NCBI GenBank assembly: GCA_025966315.1
Contig: JAOPUZ010000071.1
Span: forward strand, 1 to 64,000
Reading direction: 5' to 3'
Length of the DNA: 64,000 bases
DNA from: Frankiales bacterium
GTDB taxonomy: Bacteria; Actinomycetota; Actinomycetes; Mycobacteriales; Jatrophihabitantaceae
The notes below the pieces were generated by a model. That model saw nothing but the letters and a program-made list of their open reading frames with translations, searched no databases and was not told the DNA's origin. Below, in pieces: positions 1 to 10,242 of the stretch. Position 1 is the stretch's first letter. Every line of letters starts with the position of its first letter. The position numbers and the translations under genes are program-made.

Positions 1-3000
1 TGTCCGCCGGTTGGGCGTCCGGGTGGTCGTTGATGGACGTGATGCTACCGGCGTTGTTGTAGCCATAGGTCCGGTCAGCGACAACACGATTCGTCGCTGC
101 GGTCGTCATCGCCTTGTTCTCGGTCAATCGACCCGTCGCGTCGTCGTAGAAGTTGAAGTTGTCCAATTCTTGGGCGCCGAAGATCTGGCTGGTCTCGCTG
201 ATCTGGCTCAGTGCGCTGTAGGTGATCGGTCCGAGGTAGTCGGACTTGCCGATGTAGGAGCTGAGGTTGCCGACGCTGTCATAACTGGACGTGAGCGTCT
301 CCAGCGGCAGCCCGGCGACGGCCGGCAGCACCTGGGTCGCGACGGAGCCGTCGACGTTGTACGTCTGGCTCGAGCTGTAGGTGCCGGCCAGCGCGCCCTG
401 CGCTGCCGGGATGGTGACCGACTGCCCGGTGGGACGATCCGCGCTGTCATAGCCGGCGATCGACGAGACATACGCACTACCCGACACATAGCGAGTCGAG
501 GACGTGAGATCACCCTTGCCGCCGACCAACGTGTCATATGTCCAGCCCGCGAGCTGAGTGCCGCCGGTGGTAGTGAGATTCTCACTGGTCTTGCGGTCCA
601 GTGCGTCGTAGCTGAACGCGAGGGTGACCGAGCGCGCGTCAGTGGTGGAGGTGAGCCGGTCGGCGTCGTCGTAACCCACGCTGGTGTTGCCAGCGTTCGG
701 GTCATGCGCCGCGGTCTGCCGTCCGAGGACATCGAAGGTCCAGGTTCGCTGGTTGCCCGCGGCGTCGGTCATCGACGTCATGTCGCCGGCGCCGTCATAG
801 CCGTAGCTGGTGGTGTCGGCCGCGCCGGTCGGGGTTGCACCGTGATACTGCTTCAGGGAGCTGGTCTGGCCACGGGCGTCGATGTAGGTGGTTGTCGCGG
901 TGCCGCCGGCGGGGGGTGTGACGTCGACGTGGTCACCTCCGTAGACCGTCGTGGTCCGCCACTTTTCGGTGCCCAGGCTCTTCAGGATGTCCGCGGTCGG
1001 ACGACCAGCGGCGTCATAGAGCGTGTCGTGCTCCTCGGGAACGCTGGATTGCGGCGTCGGCACGATGAGGGTCGCGGACGGGGTCGACGTTGGGCTGTAG
1101 TACTCGCCGTTGGTCAGATACACCTGACCGGCTCGGTTGTAGGCGCTGTCGGTGATGACGTCGCCACCGCCATCGGCGGGGGTTTGGGTTTGCCGTGAGC
1201 GACCGAGGCCGTCATAGAGGGCGTACCCGGTCACCGTGGCGCCCGTGGGGGTCAGCGAGGTGGTCGCGACGGCGACCGGGTGGCCGGCGGTGAGGGTGTA
1301 GGCGTAGCTGGTCGAGGGCGAGGTCGGGAACGTGGCTTGCGCGCGGCCGGGGAGCCAGACCGAGACGCGCCGGCCAAGTGCGTCGTAGGTCGCGTCGGTT
1401 CGGCGGCTGTTGGCGTCGATGTAAGAGGTCTCTGCGCCCCAGGCGGGGTTGTAGTTGGTAGTCGTGATCCAGCCGAGAGCGTTGGTTTCGGTGGATTGGG
1501 TCGTAGCACCGGCACCGGTGGGGGTATAGGCGGTGGTCGTGCCGTGGCCTAGAGCGTCATTGTCGACGAGGACGCGGCCGAGTGTGTCGTAGGTGGTCGT
1601 TTCGCGGGTGATCCAGTTCGGCGTTGAGCCCGTGTAGGACTTGACGTTCTCGACTCTCGTCTGGTTGCCGACCGTCGGCGCGATGCCAAAAGCGGCACCG
1701 TCGTAGGAGTAGCGAGTGTCACTGATTGCGTCGGTCGGCAGCGTGATCGCTACGCCGCAGGCCTTAGCCACGACCTTGACTTCTGCTTGGGCGTCCCGGA
1801 TCCAGGCGGTGGTGTTGTCGGCGTAGGTCGTGGTGGTGCAGTTGTTGTCCGTTGCGATCGCGGTGTCGCCTTGGTCGTCGACGGTGGACGTTCTGCCGAA
1901 CGCGTCGTGCGTGGTAACGATTTTGGTGTTGCGGTTTCCGCCCGCGGACAGGGCCGTGCGGCTGCGTATTTGAGCCGTGCCGACGAACCGAGCGGTGTTG
2001 GTTCCGTCGGTCGCGGTGACGGCCGAGGCGTAGGGGTCGGTAATGGTGCCGCCGACTTCACTGCCGCCCACTCCGAGGGTGGTGATTTGTTCGCGAGTGT
2101 CGCCGGCCCACCAGAGCGAGTCGGTGATGCTGGTGCCGTCAGTCGCAGTAACGGAGGCGGTCTTGTTACCGCCGGCGGGCGCGGCGCGGTCGCCGTCCAT
2201 ACCTTGGAAGAAACGGTAGTCGGTGGTTTGCACCGTGCTCGGAGTACCGGTGTCACCGTGCTCGACGCGGACCCGTGAATACCCGGCCCACACCGACCAG
2301 GTGCGTTTGGCAGTCGGGATCAGCGGTGAGTTGTCGTATCGCCACGCGGGCGTGCCGAGGGAGTAGTCGTAGGTCCATGACTCCGGTAGGTCAGCGCCAC
2401 CGCCGGTGACTGGGTCTGACGTGATTGAGGCGACCGGGAATTTGTTGAAGTAGTCCAGCCGAGTGGTGCCACTGGACGTGGTCCACCACTGCGGGAAGCA
2501 GCGCATCGTGTTCGTCTGCGCGGCGGCGGGCAGGTTCGTTCCCACGCACTGGACGGGGAGATAGTTGATGGCCGTCGTGCCACCGGTGTCTTGCGTGATG
2601 GCCGAGATCCGCATCTTGATCAACGGCGCGAGCCCGTCGGCGACCCAGGCGCGGTTCTGAAGTCCGAAGGGCGTGAAGGTGGTATCGGGGACGGTGATCG
2701 TTCCGCCGACCTGGCCGACGTGGCTGATCTTGGACAGCCACAGTGCGGCGTCCGTTCCGTCGCCCGGGACGGGGAACGTTTGGGTCAGTGAGTATTGGTC
2801 GACATTCTGGTAGGCGCCCGCGACGTAGACCTGGGTCTGTATCTTGTCGAGTCGTTTGGTTGTGAAGAACGTCGGTTCGTATTTTCCGGTGCAGGGCGCG
2901 GCGGTGCAGCTTTGATCCCAGGGCACGTCGGGCCAGTTCGTGGGATGCGCAGCGTCGCAGGTGGCTCCCGGCGTAGCGCAGCGGTCAGCGGTCGTGAACT

Positions 3001-4501
3001 GCACTCGCTGCGGCGCGGTAGCGAGGTTGGCGTAGACGGAACCGTCGCGCAGGCCGTAGTCGATCTCGGACAACTGGCCACCGCGCGTGTATACAGTGCC
3101 GTTCGCGTCGGTGAGGTTCTGGGCGTAGCGGTTCGTCTCCGGTGTGTATCTCAATAGTTCGGCGTTGCCGCTCGTGTCGACGACGTAGTCGAGGTTCCAG
3201 CGCCACGCCTGGGTGCACGCCGACGCCGCGAAGGTTGCGCCATGGCACGGTTCGCCGCTGTCGTTGCCGTATACCGGCGCCGTCCACGTCGACTGCGTTT
3301 CGGGGTTGCCGGTTGCCCAACCCGTGATGCGGTTCTTGCCGAAGTAGTACTTGGTTCCGTCTGTTGTCGTCAGTAGCCAGTATTCGCCGTCGTTGTCGCC
3401 GTTCGTCGCGCCGGTGAGGTGTTCGACCTTCGTGCCGTCATCTGGGGAAAGGTGCCACGCGCCTGACGTGGTGTCTTTGACCAGGGTGCCGGAGTGGCCG
3501 TCGAAGGAAAGGGTGGCGTTGTCGGATTTCCAGCATTCGTCACCGGTTGAGGCGCCACCGCCGGCGGTGTCGTCAGCGCAGGCCAGGTAGCTGCGTTCGA
3601 TGTAGCCGGCTCCCGACATTGACCAGCCATCGCCGATCGAGCCGGGCTGGTTGTTCGTGGAGCCGGTCTCGCCGTCGACCGATCCTGAGCTGTAGTTGAA
3701 TGCGATGTCGGGCGACGGGCCGGCCGCGGTCGGCGGGACCCGGACTGGGTAGGACCACGCGAAGTCGCCGGTCTGGGTGGATACCTGCCAGGACGACGCG
3801 GGAGTGAGGGACGTGGCGGCGAAGGAGCCGGTGCCGTCGGATGCGGTCGCGCCGGATAGTGCGGTCAGCAGCATGGGCGTCGACGTCAGATTCGTTGTTG
3901 CGCTGGGACTCGACGGCATAGATGTTACTGGCGCGGATGGTGAAGCGAATGCTGTGGTGGACGGTGTCGTGGTCAAGGCCAGCGGCTTTGCCGGTGCGGT
4001 GACGGTCCCCGTAGCGTCGGGCACGGTGGCCCAGTGGACGCGCGCGGCGTAGTTGGCGCCGTAGACGGAATTGAGCAGGGCTGGGTCGACGGCAATGGAT
4101 ACACCCGTGATTGCCTGAGCTGATCGAAGCCGGAAGGTTGGCCCGGTCAAGCCGTGGGTCTTTGCTTGTGCAGGGGTGAGGGCGTCGACTGCAATCGTCG
4201 CCGTTTTCGGCGATCGCAGGGCGAGCCCCATCGATGTGGTGTGCGCCCACCCTGAATTTGCGGGAAGAGTGACGGTCTGGGTCCCTGCCTTCCACCGCGC
4301 CGTTGGCGCGCTCGCCGTCGGTACTGCGGCCGTCTTCTTGGGCGCGGGAGTCGACGTCGCCACCGGGACAGGCCGATTGTTGAAGGGCTTTGGCTTGCTC
4401 AGCTTGACCGGTGACGCGAAGACCGCCGGCTGCGCGAAACTCACGGCCAACGACAGAGCCACCGCGGCAAGAACTAGCTTGTGAGTACGGCTGACATTCA
4501 T
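1..4501 (-). CDS. RHS/YD-repeat secreted surface protein (partial, 3' end outside window)
   Basis: The reading frame starts at ATG 4501 behind a GTGGAG Shine-Dalgarno and stays open to the left edge, so at least 1500 residues are present and the C-terminus lies outside. The N-terminus (MNVSRTHKLVLAAVALSLAV, then AQPAVFA-SPV) is a signal peptide. Around residues 240-290 comes the conserved SpvB/RHS entry region: GDFAWSYPVRVPPTAAGPSPDIAFNYSS is seen in part as DFAWSYPVRVPP and NNQPGSIGDGW. From about residue 700 there are many tyrosine-aspartate repeats, for example TSYGYD and RTYGYNNAGS near the edge. RHS proteins form large beta-shell cages that usually carry a variable C-terminal toxin or adhesin, and that part is missing here. 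The gene lies 53 nt downstream of another giant secreted protein and is probably co-transcribed with it. Family assignment is secure; the effector is unknown. Confidence 0.9.
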   Translation of the reverse strand, partial: MNVSRTHKLVLAAVALSLAVSFAQPAVFASPVKLSKPKPFNNRPVPVATSTPAPKKTAAVPTASAPTARWKAGTQTVTLPANSGWAHTTSMGLALRSPKTATIAVDALTPAQAKTHGLTGPTFRLRSAQAITGVSIAVDPALLNSVYGANYAARVHWATVPDATGTVTAPAKPLALTTTPSTTAFASPSAPVTSMPSSPSATTNLTSTPMLLTALSGATASDGTGSFAATSLTPASSWQVSTQTGDFAWSYPVRVPPTAAGPSPDIAFNYSSGSVDGETGSTNNQPGSIGDGWSMSGAGYIERSYLACADDTAGGGASTGDECWKSDNATLSFDGHSGTLVKDTTSGAWHLSPDDGTKVEHLTGATNGDNDGEYWLLTTTDGTKYYFGKNRITGWATGNPETQSTWTAPVYGNDSGEPCHGATFAASACTQAWRWNLDYVVDTSGNAELLRYTPETNRYAQNLTDANGTVYTRGGQLSEIDYGLRDGSVYANLATAPQRVQFTTADRCATPGATCDAAHPTNWPDVPWDQSCTAAPCTGKYEPTFFTTKRLDKIQTQVYVAGAYQNVDQYSLTQTFPVPGDGTDAALWLSKISHVGQVGGTITVPDTTFTPFGLQNRAWVADGLAPLIKMRISAITQDTGGTTAINYLPVQCVGTNLPAAAQTNTMRCFPQWWTTSSGTTRLDYFNKFPVASITSDPVTGGGADLPESWTYDYSLGTPAWRYDNSPLIPTAKRTWSVWAGYSRVRVEHGDTGTPSTVQTTDYRFFQGMDGDRAAPAGGNKTASVTATDGTSITDSLWWAGDTREQITTLGVGGSEVGGTITDPYASAVTATDGTNTARFVGTAQIRSRTALSAGGNRNTKIVTTHDAFGRTSTVDDQGDTAIATDNNCTTTTYADNTTAWIRDAQAEVKVVAKACGVAITLPTDAISDTRYSYDGAAFGIAPTVGNQTRVENVKSYTGSTPNWITRETTTYDTLGRVLVDNDALGHGTTTAYTPTGAGATTQSTETNALGWITTTNYNPAWGAETSYIDANSRRTDATYDALGRRVSVWLPGRAQATFPTSPSTSYAYTLTAGHPVAVATTSLTPTGATVTGYALYDGLGRSRQTQTPADGGGDVITDSAYNRAGQVYLTNGEYYSPTSTPSATLIVPTPQSSVPEEHDTLYDAAGRPTADILKSLGTEKWRTTTVYGGDHVDVTPPAGGTATTTYIDARGQTSSLKQYHGATPTGAADTTSYGYDGAGDMTSMTDAAGNQRTWTFDVLGRQTAAHDPNAGNTSVGYDDADRLTSTTDARSVTLAFSYDALDRKTSENLTTTGGTQLAGWTYDTLVGGKGDLTSSTRYVSGSAYVSSIAGYDSADRPTGQSVTIPAAQGALAGTYSSSQTYNVDGSVATQVLPAVAGLPLETLTSSYDSVGNLSSYIGKSDYLGPITYSALSQISETSQIFGAQELDNFNFYDDATGRLTENKAMTTAATNRVVADRTYGYNNAGSITSINDHPDAQPAD

Positions 4502-4554
4502 GGTGACTCCACGGTTGAGCGGGGGGCGGGGGGAACTCGTTAGCGTCGGGGCTC

Positions 4555-7500
4555 TCAGAATCCTGCGGAGAAGGGCGGGGACGTGCTCAGCGCGAGCAGC
4601 TGGCCACCTGTTAGCTCGCCGTCGTAGACGACGGGGTCGGTCAACTCGCCGTTCAGCAGACCGCCGACAGCGCCGCTGATTTTCTGGGAGCCGAGCCTGA
4701 CGACACCGTCAGTTCCGAAGGTCGGCGAGCTGATCGAGATGATCGCTGCGGGGCTGGAGGCGGATGATCCGACGTAGAGCTTCACTTGGCCGGTCCCTGG
4801 CTCCCAGACGCCGACGAGTTGCACGAAGCCCGTCTGGGTAGCAGGAGCCGTTGCGCAGTGACCGGCTGCGGTGCCGGCGACGCAGAATGCCCAGTTTCCT
4901 GAGGGGTCTTCGCCGAGGACGAAACCACTGCCGGTTCCTTGGTCTTGCGACACTGCCGTTTGCCATACGCCCGTGGTTCTCGATGTGGGCTTCAGCCAGG
5001 CCAGCACGGTGAACGTGTGGGTGGCTCCTACGGGTTCTGCCGTGGCCGAACCGGTGACGGTCGCCGGCGTGCCCGCAGAGGAGTTGTCGACGTTCAGGAC
5101 TCCGTTGTCGCCGTTCGGGCTGGCGCCGTCGGTCTGCACCGTAGCCGGACCGGAGACAGCCATGGTTATGGCGGAGGTCGTGTTGAAGTCGGTCAGCGTG
5201 CTCGGCGCAGCATTGGTCAGCCATCCGTGCAGCGGCGTGGTTACGTCAGTTTGGCCGACCTGGAATGCCTGAGTGGACGTTGTCGATGGCTGCTTCGCAC
5301 CGTCGATTGTCCATGCAGCAATAACGAAGTTTCCCTGTTGCGGAATGTAGATTTGGCTGAGCGACGACGTGCCGTGTGGCACCGTCACGAAGTGGTAGCC
5401 GTTGTACAGCCCATCGGGAGAAGCGAGGTCGGTCGATGTTGGTGGCGTTTGCTTGGAGTCCGACCACACGTAACGCGTCACGTAGGGCGTGGCTGGCGAT
5501 ATCGACAGGGTGAAGGTTCCGGCGTCACCGATCCGACCGCTGGGAGTCGCGGTTCCGAAGGAAGACGATTGAATCGTAGGGTTGGCAAGGGCGGTGTTGT
5601 CGACGATTGCACCGCAGGCCAAGTTCCATCCCGAGGACTCGCCTCGCGAGTTGGTGGCGTACACGTGCCAGTACATGGAATGCCCGTTGGATATTGCATT
5701 TGCGGGCAGCGTCGCGGATGCAACTGACCCGGACGGGGACGCTGTGGGTGTCGTGTACGTCAACACCGTCGCGCCTGTAGTTGAGTCAACGACCTGAAAG
5801 GTGGCGGTCACGTTCAAGTTGTTCGGATCGCTGATGGTGGCGTGAAGGTCTTGGCTGATGTTTCCGCGAAAGGTGTCGGTTACGCCGTTGAAGCAGGTCT
5901 GGCCGGTGTAGGAGTAGATCGTGTTGGTAGGCACATTCGGCAACGCGCCAACGCCGAATGTGTAACCAGTAGTGGCCGATACGTTGCCCGCGGCGTCATG
6001 TGCGCGCACTCCGAATGAATGCGCCATGTTCGTGGTGACGCCCGTGTAGCTGATCGTCGTCGCTGTGGAGTACGCAGAGACGGCCTGCGCGTCGAGTTGG
6101 GTGGCATACCCCGTCACGCTCGGATCGCTGTCGCTCCAATTGAAAGTCCCGGAATTCGCCGGCACCCACAAATACTGGGGCCACGCGGCGGAGGCGGCGA
6201 TGGTGGGTGGTGCGGGCGGTGTTGTGTCGACGGTGAATACCACCCAGCCAGGACTCCAGCCGGTTGCAATCGCACCGTCGGTGGCTTGAACCCGATATTC
6301 ATAGGTGCCATCAGGTAATGGGCCGGCATGCCAGGCGATAGGCACGCCCTGTGCGGCGTGCACTGTACCGGTTGCACGCCGAACGGTTGGGCTCGCGCTG
6401 TTTCCATTCCACAGTTCGAAGTCGTAGTTGAGCGATCCGCCGTCGGCGTCGGTGCTGTGCGCAGTCATCGCAGGATCATTTGAATTCGTCAGTGCTGGCG
6501 AGGGGCAGATCGCGCAGGGACTGATGGAGCGTCCGTCCGGGGTCGAGGGCACATGGTCATAGGTGATCGCCAGCGTCGCGGAGGCGTCGAATTTTTTCCA
6601 CTGGGTCGGATCGGTCTCTGTGCCAGCACGTAGCTCCATGTAGAAATTGCCCTGGCCGGCGTCGGCTTGAGCTTGGAGAAGCGCAGTCACGTCGAAATTG
6701 ACCTGCCCGCTCGCGCAACCCGTGTACCCCTTCGCCGTGCTGACGGTGCTCGCAGGTCCGACAGGCGTCGGTTGACTCGTCCACGTCATGCCACCACCCC
6801 ACGAGCCGGTCCTCCACGCCCCCACCGGTTTGGCGGTACAGCTATAGGCGTGCGTTTCGGTAGTCTCCAGAGTTCCGCTGATAATGGTGCTGCCGTCAAA
6901 ACCAGCCGCATTGTTGAAAATCCACAGCGCACGGTTGACCTTGTTGGTGCCGGGTTCCGCGCCGACGTGCAGCTGAGAGCTGTCCCATCCGTCATTGACG
7001 TAGGACTGGGCGGGGTTGTTCTGGTCAACGTAGGCGAAGGCGACGTCAGCGCGGGTCGTAGCCGGATCGACAATAATTGGATACGTCACGGTGGATACGG
7101 CGAGAGCGCCTTCGTCGATGCTGACGTGTTGGATGGTCTGGTCTGTGTCTGTGACAGACGAAGTGCCGGCACCGCTGCCTTTCCCGGCACTGGGCGTTGT
7201 TTCGCTATAGCTCGCCTCGAGGATGTCCGGGGTCTGAGTCGCCGCGTTGATCGTCGAGTCCCACACCATCGGCGCACCAGCGAGACCGACAACGCCCGAG
7301 TCATCGCTGTACTCGGTGTTTCCACCCTCATCGGTGCTGGCCGTCAAACCAGTGACCGTGACCGGGAAGTCGTACGTCGGGCTTGGGTCGGCCGGGGCAG
7401 CCTTCACGATCAGTGAGGTTTCGACGCCAATGTCTGAGGCGGTCACCCGCAGATCCGTATCCGGCAGCACGTCCGGATAGGTCGCGGTCGAGCCAGACAG

Positions 7501-7950
7501 CTCCGGCTCCGGAAGCGCCGTCGGCCAACCGTAGGTGACGCTGCCTCCCCCTAGTTGAATCGTCGCCAGGTCATCGGAGGACTCGCCGCCGATGGTGATG
7601 TCTGCTGTCGTTGACGCGGTCGTGATGCTTCCGTCCGGATGCTCGACGAGCGTCGTGTCGACCGGAGCCCAACCATCACCGCGCGAAACTCGCACCGGCG
7701 TTGGCGATGTGTCTCGCGTGAAGGTTCCGTCGGGGTTTGCCCATGTTGTCGATGTCGCCGTGAGCAGCGAATCGATTTGGACCCTGGAGCCCTGGTCCTC
7801 GGCCGCCGACACTGCCGCGCCCACAGTTGTCGCAGAAGTGATGGGAGTTGGGTCCGGTGTTGCGTACGAAGAGCCGGCTACGCCGACTAGCGCTCCGCCA
7901 GCCAAAACGGTCGACAAAACGACACCAGAAAGCTTGATCGCAACACGCAT
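4555..7950 (-). CDS. Secreted multidomain LamG-like / Ig-fold surface protein
   Basis: This 1131-residue protein has a signal peptide (MRVAIKLSGVVLSTVLAGGA to SYA-TPD). Residues about 60-230 resemble the N-terminal module found in actinobacterial RHS proteins (RGDGWAPVDTTL, PDVLPDTDLRVT). Next comes a DNRLRE-like region with paired cysteines (AYSCTAKPVG, GYTGCASGQ) and Ig/FN3-like repeats (DTTPPAPPTIAAS, RVQATDG). Residues about 920-1125 form a concanavalin/LamG-like C-terminal domain (ATHTFTVLAWLKPT, VQLVGVWEPGTGQVKLYV). It is expected outside the cell as a binding or adhesive partner. It lies immediately upstream of, and probably in an operon with, the RHS gene. No catalytic motif was recognised. 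Naming it an RHS companion is inference from position and the shared N-terminal module. Confidence 0.85.
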   Translation of the reverse strand: MRVAIKLSGVVLSTVLAGGALVGVAGSSYATPDPTPITSATTVGAAVSAAEDQGSRVQIDSLLTATSTTWANPDGTFTRDTSPTPVRVSRGDGWAPVDTTLVEHPDGSITTASTTADITIGGESSDDLATIQLGGGSVTYGWPTALPEPELSGSTATYPDVLPDTDLRVTASDIGVETSLIVKAAPADPSPTYDFPVTVTGLTASTDEGGNTEYSDDSGVVGLAGAPMVWDSTINAATQTPDILEASYSETTPSAGKGSGAGTSSVTDTDQTIQHVSIDEGALAVSTVTYPIIVDPATTRADVAFAYVDQNNPAQSYVNDGWDSSQLHVGAEPGTNKVNRALWIFNNAAGFDGSTIISGTLETTETHAYSCTAKPVGAWRTGSWGGGMTWTSQPTPVGPASTVSTAKGYTGCASGQVNFDVTALLQAQADAGQGNFYMELRAGTETDPTQWKKFDASATLAITYDHVPSTPDGRSISPCAICPSPALTNSNDPAMTAHSTDADGGSLNYDFELWNGNSASPTVRRATGTVHAAQGVPIAWHAGPLPDGTYEYRVQATDGAIATGWSPGWVVFTVDTTPPAPPTIAASAAWPQYLWVPANSGTFNWSDSDPSVTGYATQLDAQAVSAYSTATTISYTGVTTNMAHSFGVRAHDAAGNVSATTGYTFGVGALPNVPTNTIYSYTGQTCFNGVTDTFRGNISQDLHATISDPNNLNVTATFQVVDSTTGATVLTYTTPTASPSGSVASATLPANAISNGHSMYWHVYATNSRGESSGWNLACGAIVDNTALANPTIQSSSFGTATPSGRIGDAGTFTLSISPATPYVTRYVWSDSKQTPPTSTDLASPDGLYNGYHFVTVPHGTSSLSQIYIPQQGNFVIAAWTIDGAKQPSTTSTQAFQVGQTDVTTPLHGWLTNAAPSTLTDFNTTSAITMAVSGPATVQTDGASPNGDNGVLNVDNSSAGTPATVTGSATAEPVGATHTFTVLAWLKPTSRTTGVWQTAVSQDQGTGSGFVLGEDPSGNWAFCVAGTAAGHCATAPATQTGFVQLVGVWEPGTGQVKLYVGSSASSPAAIISISSPTFGTDGVVRLGSQKISGAVGGLLNGELTDPVVYDGELTGGQLLALSTSPPFSAGF

Positions 7951-8304
7951 CCGGAATTCTCGATCTCATTCGCAGTCGACAAATAGAGGTATCCGCAGGA
8001 CCACGAACACCGAGAAAATGACAATAAGAATGGACAGGTAGTGGCCCTGCTGACCCCCGTGCTAACGGTCAATCCAGACCGTGACGACCGCTTTGTAAGC
8101 TCTCCACTGGAGCGGCCTGTGAATAATTACTGAACCTCGCACACCGTGTCAAGAGTCTGTAAGGCCCAAACCGCGCAAGCGGCCCACAGAAACCGTCGCA
8201 GGCCCAGCGGACGGGCAGGTGCAAACCGCGCGACGCAGGACCCAGCCATCTAGTTACCCCTACGACAGAAGCCTTCGACGCTCGGTTGCGCGATGATCGT
8301 TGGC
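7951..8304. other. Intergenic region upstream of the LamG-type protein
   Basis: This is 354 bp without a convincing gene. It is AT-richer than its surroundings and holds the candidate promoter at 8123-8152. It also separates the surface-protein pair from the end of the PAS-EAL gene. No further structure was recognised. Confidence 0.5.
8123..8152 (-). promoter_or_regulatory. Candidate sigma-70-type promoter for the surface-protein pair
   Basis: On the minus strand TTGACA (8152-8147) is followed after 18 nt by AATTAT (8128-8123). The -35 box is a perfect consensus. The site lies about 170 nt upstream of ATG 7950 in locally AT-rich DNA, implying a long 5' untranslated region. Confidence 0.45.
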
Positions 8305-10242
8305 TCAGGACATCGGTGCGGGCGCGCCTAGATGGAAGCCCTGGGCGTAGTCGACGCCGTGTTCTTTGAGGATGTCTAGGGTGTCCTGGTCTTCGACGCC
8401 TTCGGCGATGGTTTGTTGGCCGAAGCCTTTGGCGAGGCTGACGATGGCGTCCACGACGTGCCGGTTTGCGGCGCTGTTGGCGAGGTCTCTGACGAACTCA
8501 ATGTCGATCTTGAGGTAGCTGAACGGCAAGGTTTTGAGGTAGGTGAAGCTGGCGTAGCCGGTGCCGAAGTCGTCCAGTGCGAGTCCGCACCCGAGTTCGT
8601 GTAGGCCATGGGCGAAAGTTCTGCCGGCGCCGAGGTCTTGCATGAACGCGGTTTCGGTGAGCTCAAATACCAGCAGCGATGGGTCAGCGCCCGTTTCACG
8701 GATGACGCGCTCGATGAGGGGTAGTAGGTCGGTATTGGCGATTGTCCAGGCGGAGATGTTGGCTTCGACGCGGCGACCGGTAGCGGCTCGTTCGATTGCC
8801 TTGGTGATGACCCATTGATCGATGTCGGCCACGAGGCCATACCGCTCGGCGATCGGCAGAAACGATCCTGGTTGAACGACCTTACCGAACGGGGTAACGA
8901 GCCGCAGTAGGAGTTCTTCGCTGGGTGGTCCGCCGGTCAATGGGATGATGGGTTGGGAGTAGAGAACCATCCGGTCCTCATCGAGCGCGTCTCGGATGCG
9001 TCCGAGCCAACTCAGGGAGTTCAGTTCTCGTTGGGCGCGGACTCGGTCGGCTGTCTCGGCGGTGGTGTCACGGAACACGACGACGACGCCGTCGACGTCA
9101 CCAGATTCATTACGCAGCGGCGACGCGGAGTACGCGACAGGAATGATCTTGCCGTTCTTATGGGTGAAGGAGTCGTCGGCGCTGCGGGCCACCCGGCCCT
9201 CGGTCCGGACCGTCAGTAGGGAGCAGTCCTCCTGGGGGTAGGGAGTGCCGTCTCCGTGTTGGTGGTGAAACGTTTGGTGGGCGAGCTGTCCGCGTAACTC
9301 GTCTTCGGTCCAGCCCAGAATCCTGGCGGCTGACCCGTTGAGAAACGTTATTCGTCCCGACGCGTCCAAGGCGTAAAGTCCCTCGGCCATGGTGTCCAGC
9401 ACGACGGAGCGAAACCGCTCGGACTGCTTGGTTTGGGTGATGTCCACTCCGATGACGCCGATTCCCGCCAGCTCGCCCTCGACTCGGACCGGGAAGTACG
9501 TGGTGAACCAAACAGTCTCGCCGCCATCAGCATCGTGCCGAATGGAGTGAACAACGTTGACCTCATCCCCGTTTTCGATGACGGTTCGGTAATGCGGCTC
9601 AAAGACGGGCCATAGCTCGGGAATCGCGTCGGCGACCGTACGGCCGAGGTCGCGTTCAGATGTCAGACCGTTGAGGCGAGCCAACGTGTCGTTGAAGCGC
9701 ACCAGCCGAAACTCGGTGTCAATAAAGCCGAACGCTAACGGGGCCGAGGCTTCGAATGCGTCTACCAGCGCAAGGGCCTCCGACGCGTGGCGACGGGAGA
9801 TCTCTGATTGATCGCCCACGAGGCGGTCATTTTCGACATCAGTCCAGGTTCCGATCCAGCGGATAACCTGACCTGTGGCAGCTCGGATGGTCAACGCACG
9901 TGCCTGCATCCGCCGGTACCGACCGTTACGGTCTTGCACCCGATACTCAGCCAGATAGGGCTGGCCGCTGGCCACGGCGGCGGCCCACTGCGATTCAGCG
10001 AGTTCTCGGTCGGCGGGATGGACCGCGTGGAGCCAGCCGGAACCTATCAAGTCCTCCGGTGTCAGGCCCGTGAGTTCGAGGGCACGGCTGTTGAGGTAGT
10101 CACCAGCCCCTGAGCTGTCGGCCATCCACACGATATGCGGGATCGCTTCGGCCATTGTCGCGACATCGAGCGCACCAATCGCCGGTGTCTTGGCCTTCCC
10201 TGCGCGCAATCCACGCAGAGACTTAACGAGAACATTACCCAC
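8305..10242 (-). CDS. PAS-PAS-PAS-EAL c-di-GMP phosphodiesterase
   Basis: The protein has 645 residues. Three PAS domains occupy about 28-135, 165-280 and 275-395 (MAEAIPHIVWMADS; FGFIDTEFRLVRFND; VVLDTMAEGLYALDASGRIT). A C-terminal EAL domain follows at about 405-640. The EAL signature residues are all visible: ELLLR (the ExLxR metal site), EANIS, FELTET, LDDFGTGYAS, LKID and TIAEGVED. It should therefore hydrolyse c-di-GMP to pGpG. There is no GGDEF domain and no transmembrane segment, so it is a cytosolic sensor whose PAS domains may bind a small ligand or haem. The start is GTG 10242 with a weak ribosome site; a later start just before the first PAS is possible. It is divergent from the stress operon. 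Confidence 0.92.
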   Translation of the reverse strand: MGNVLVKSLRGLRAGKAKTPAIGALDVATMAEAIPHIVWMADSSGAGDYLNSRALELTGLTPEDLIGSGWLHAVHPADRELAESQWAAAVASGQPYLAEYRVQDRNGRYRRMQARALTIRAATGQVIRWIGTWTDVENDRLVGDQSEISRRHASEALALVDAFEASAPLAFGFIDTEFRLVRFNDTLARLNGLTSERDLGRTVADAIPELWPVFEPHYRTVIENGDEVNVVHSIRHDADGGETVWFTTYFPVRVEGELAGIGVIGVDITQTKQSERFRSVVLDTMAEGLYALDASGRITFLNGSAARILGWTEDELRGQLAHQTFHHQHGDGTPYPQEDCSLLTVRTEGRVARSADDSFTHKNGKIIPVAYSASPLRNESGDVDGVVVVFRDTTAETADRVRAQRELNSLSWLGRIRDALDEDRMVLYSQPIIPLTGGPPSEELLLRLVTPFGKVVQPGSFLPIAERYGLVADIDQWVITKAIERAATGRRVEANISAWTIANTDLLPLIERVIRETGADPSLLVFELTETAFMQDLGAGRTFAHGLHELGCGLALDDFGTGYASFTYLKTLPFSYLKIDIEFVRDLANSAANRHVVDAIVSLAKGFGQQTIAEGVEDQDTLDILKEHGVDYAQGFHLGAPAPMS

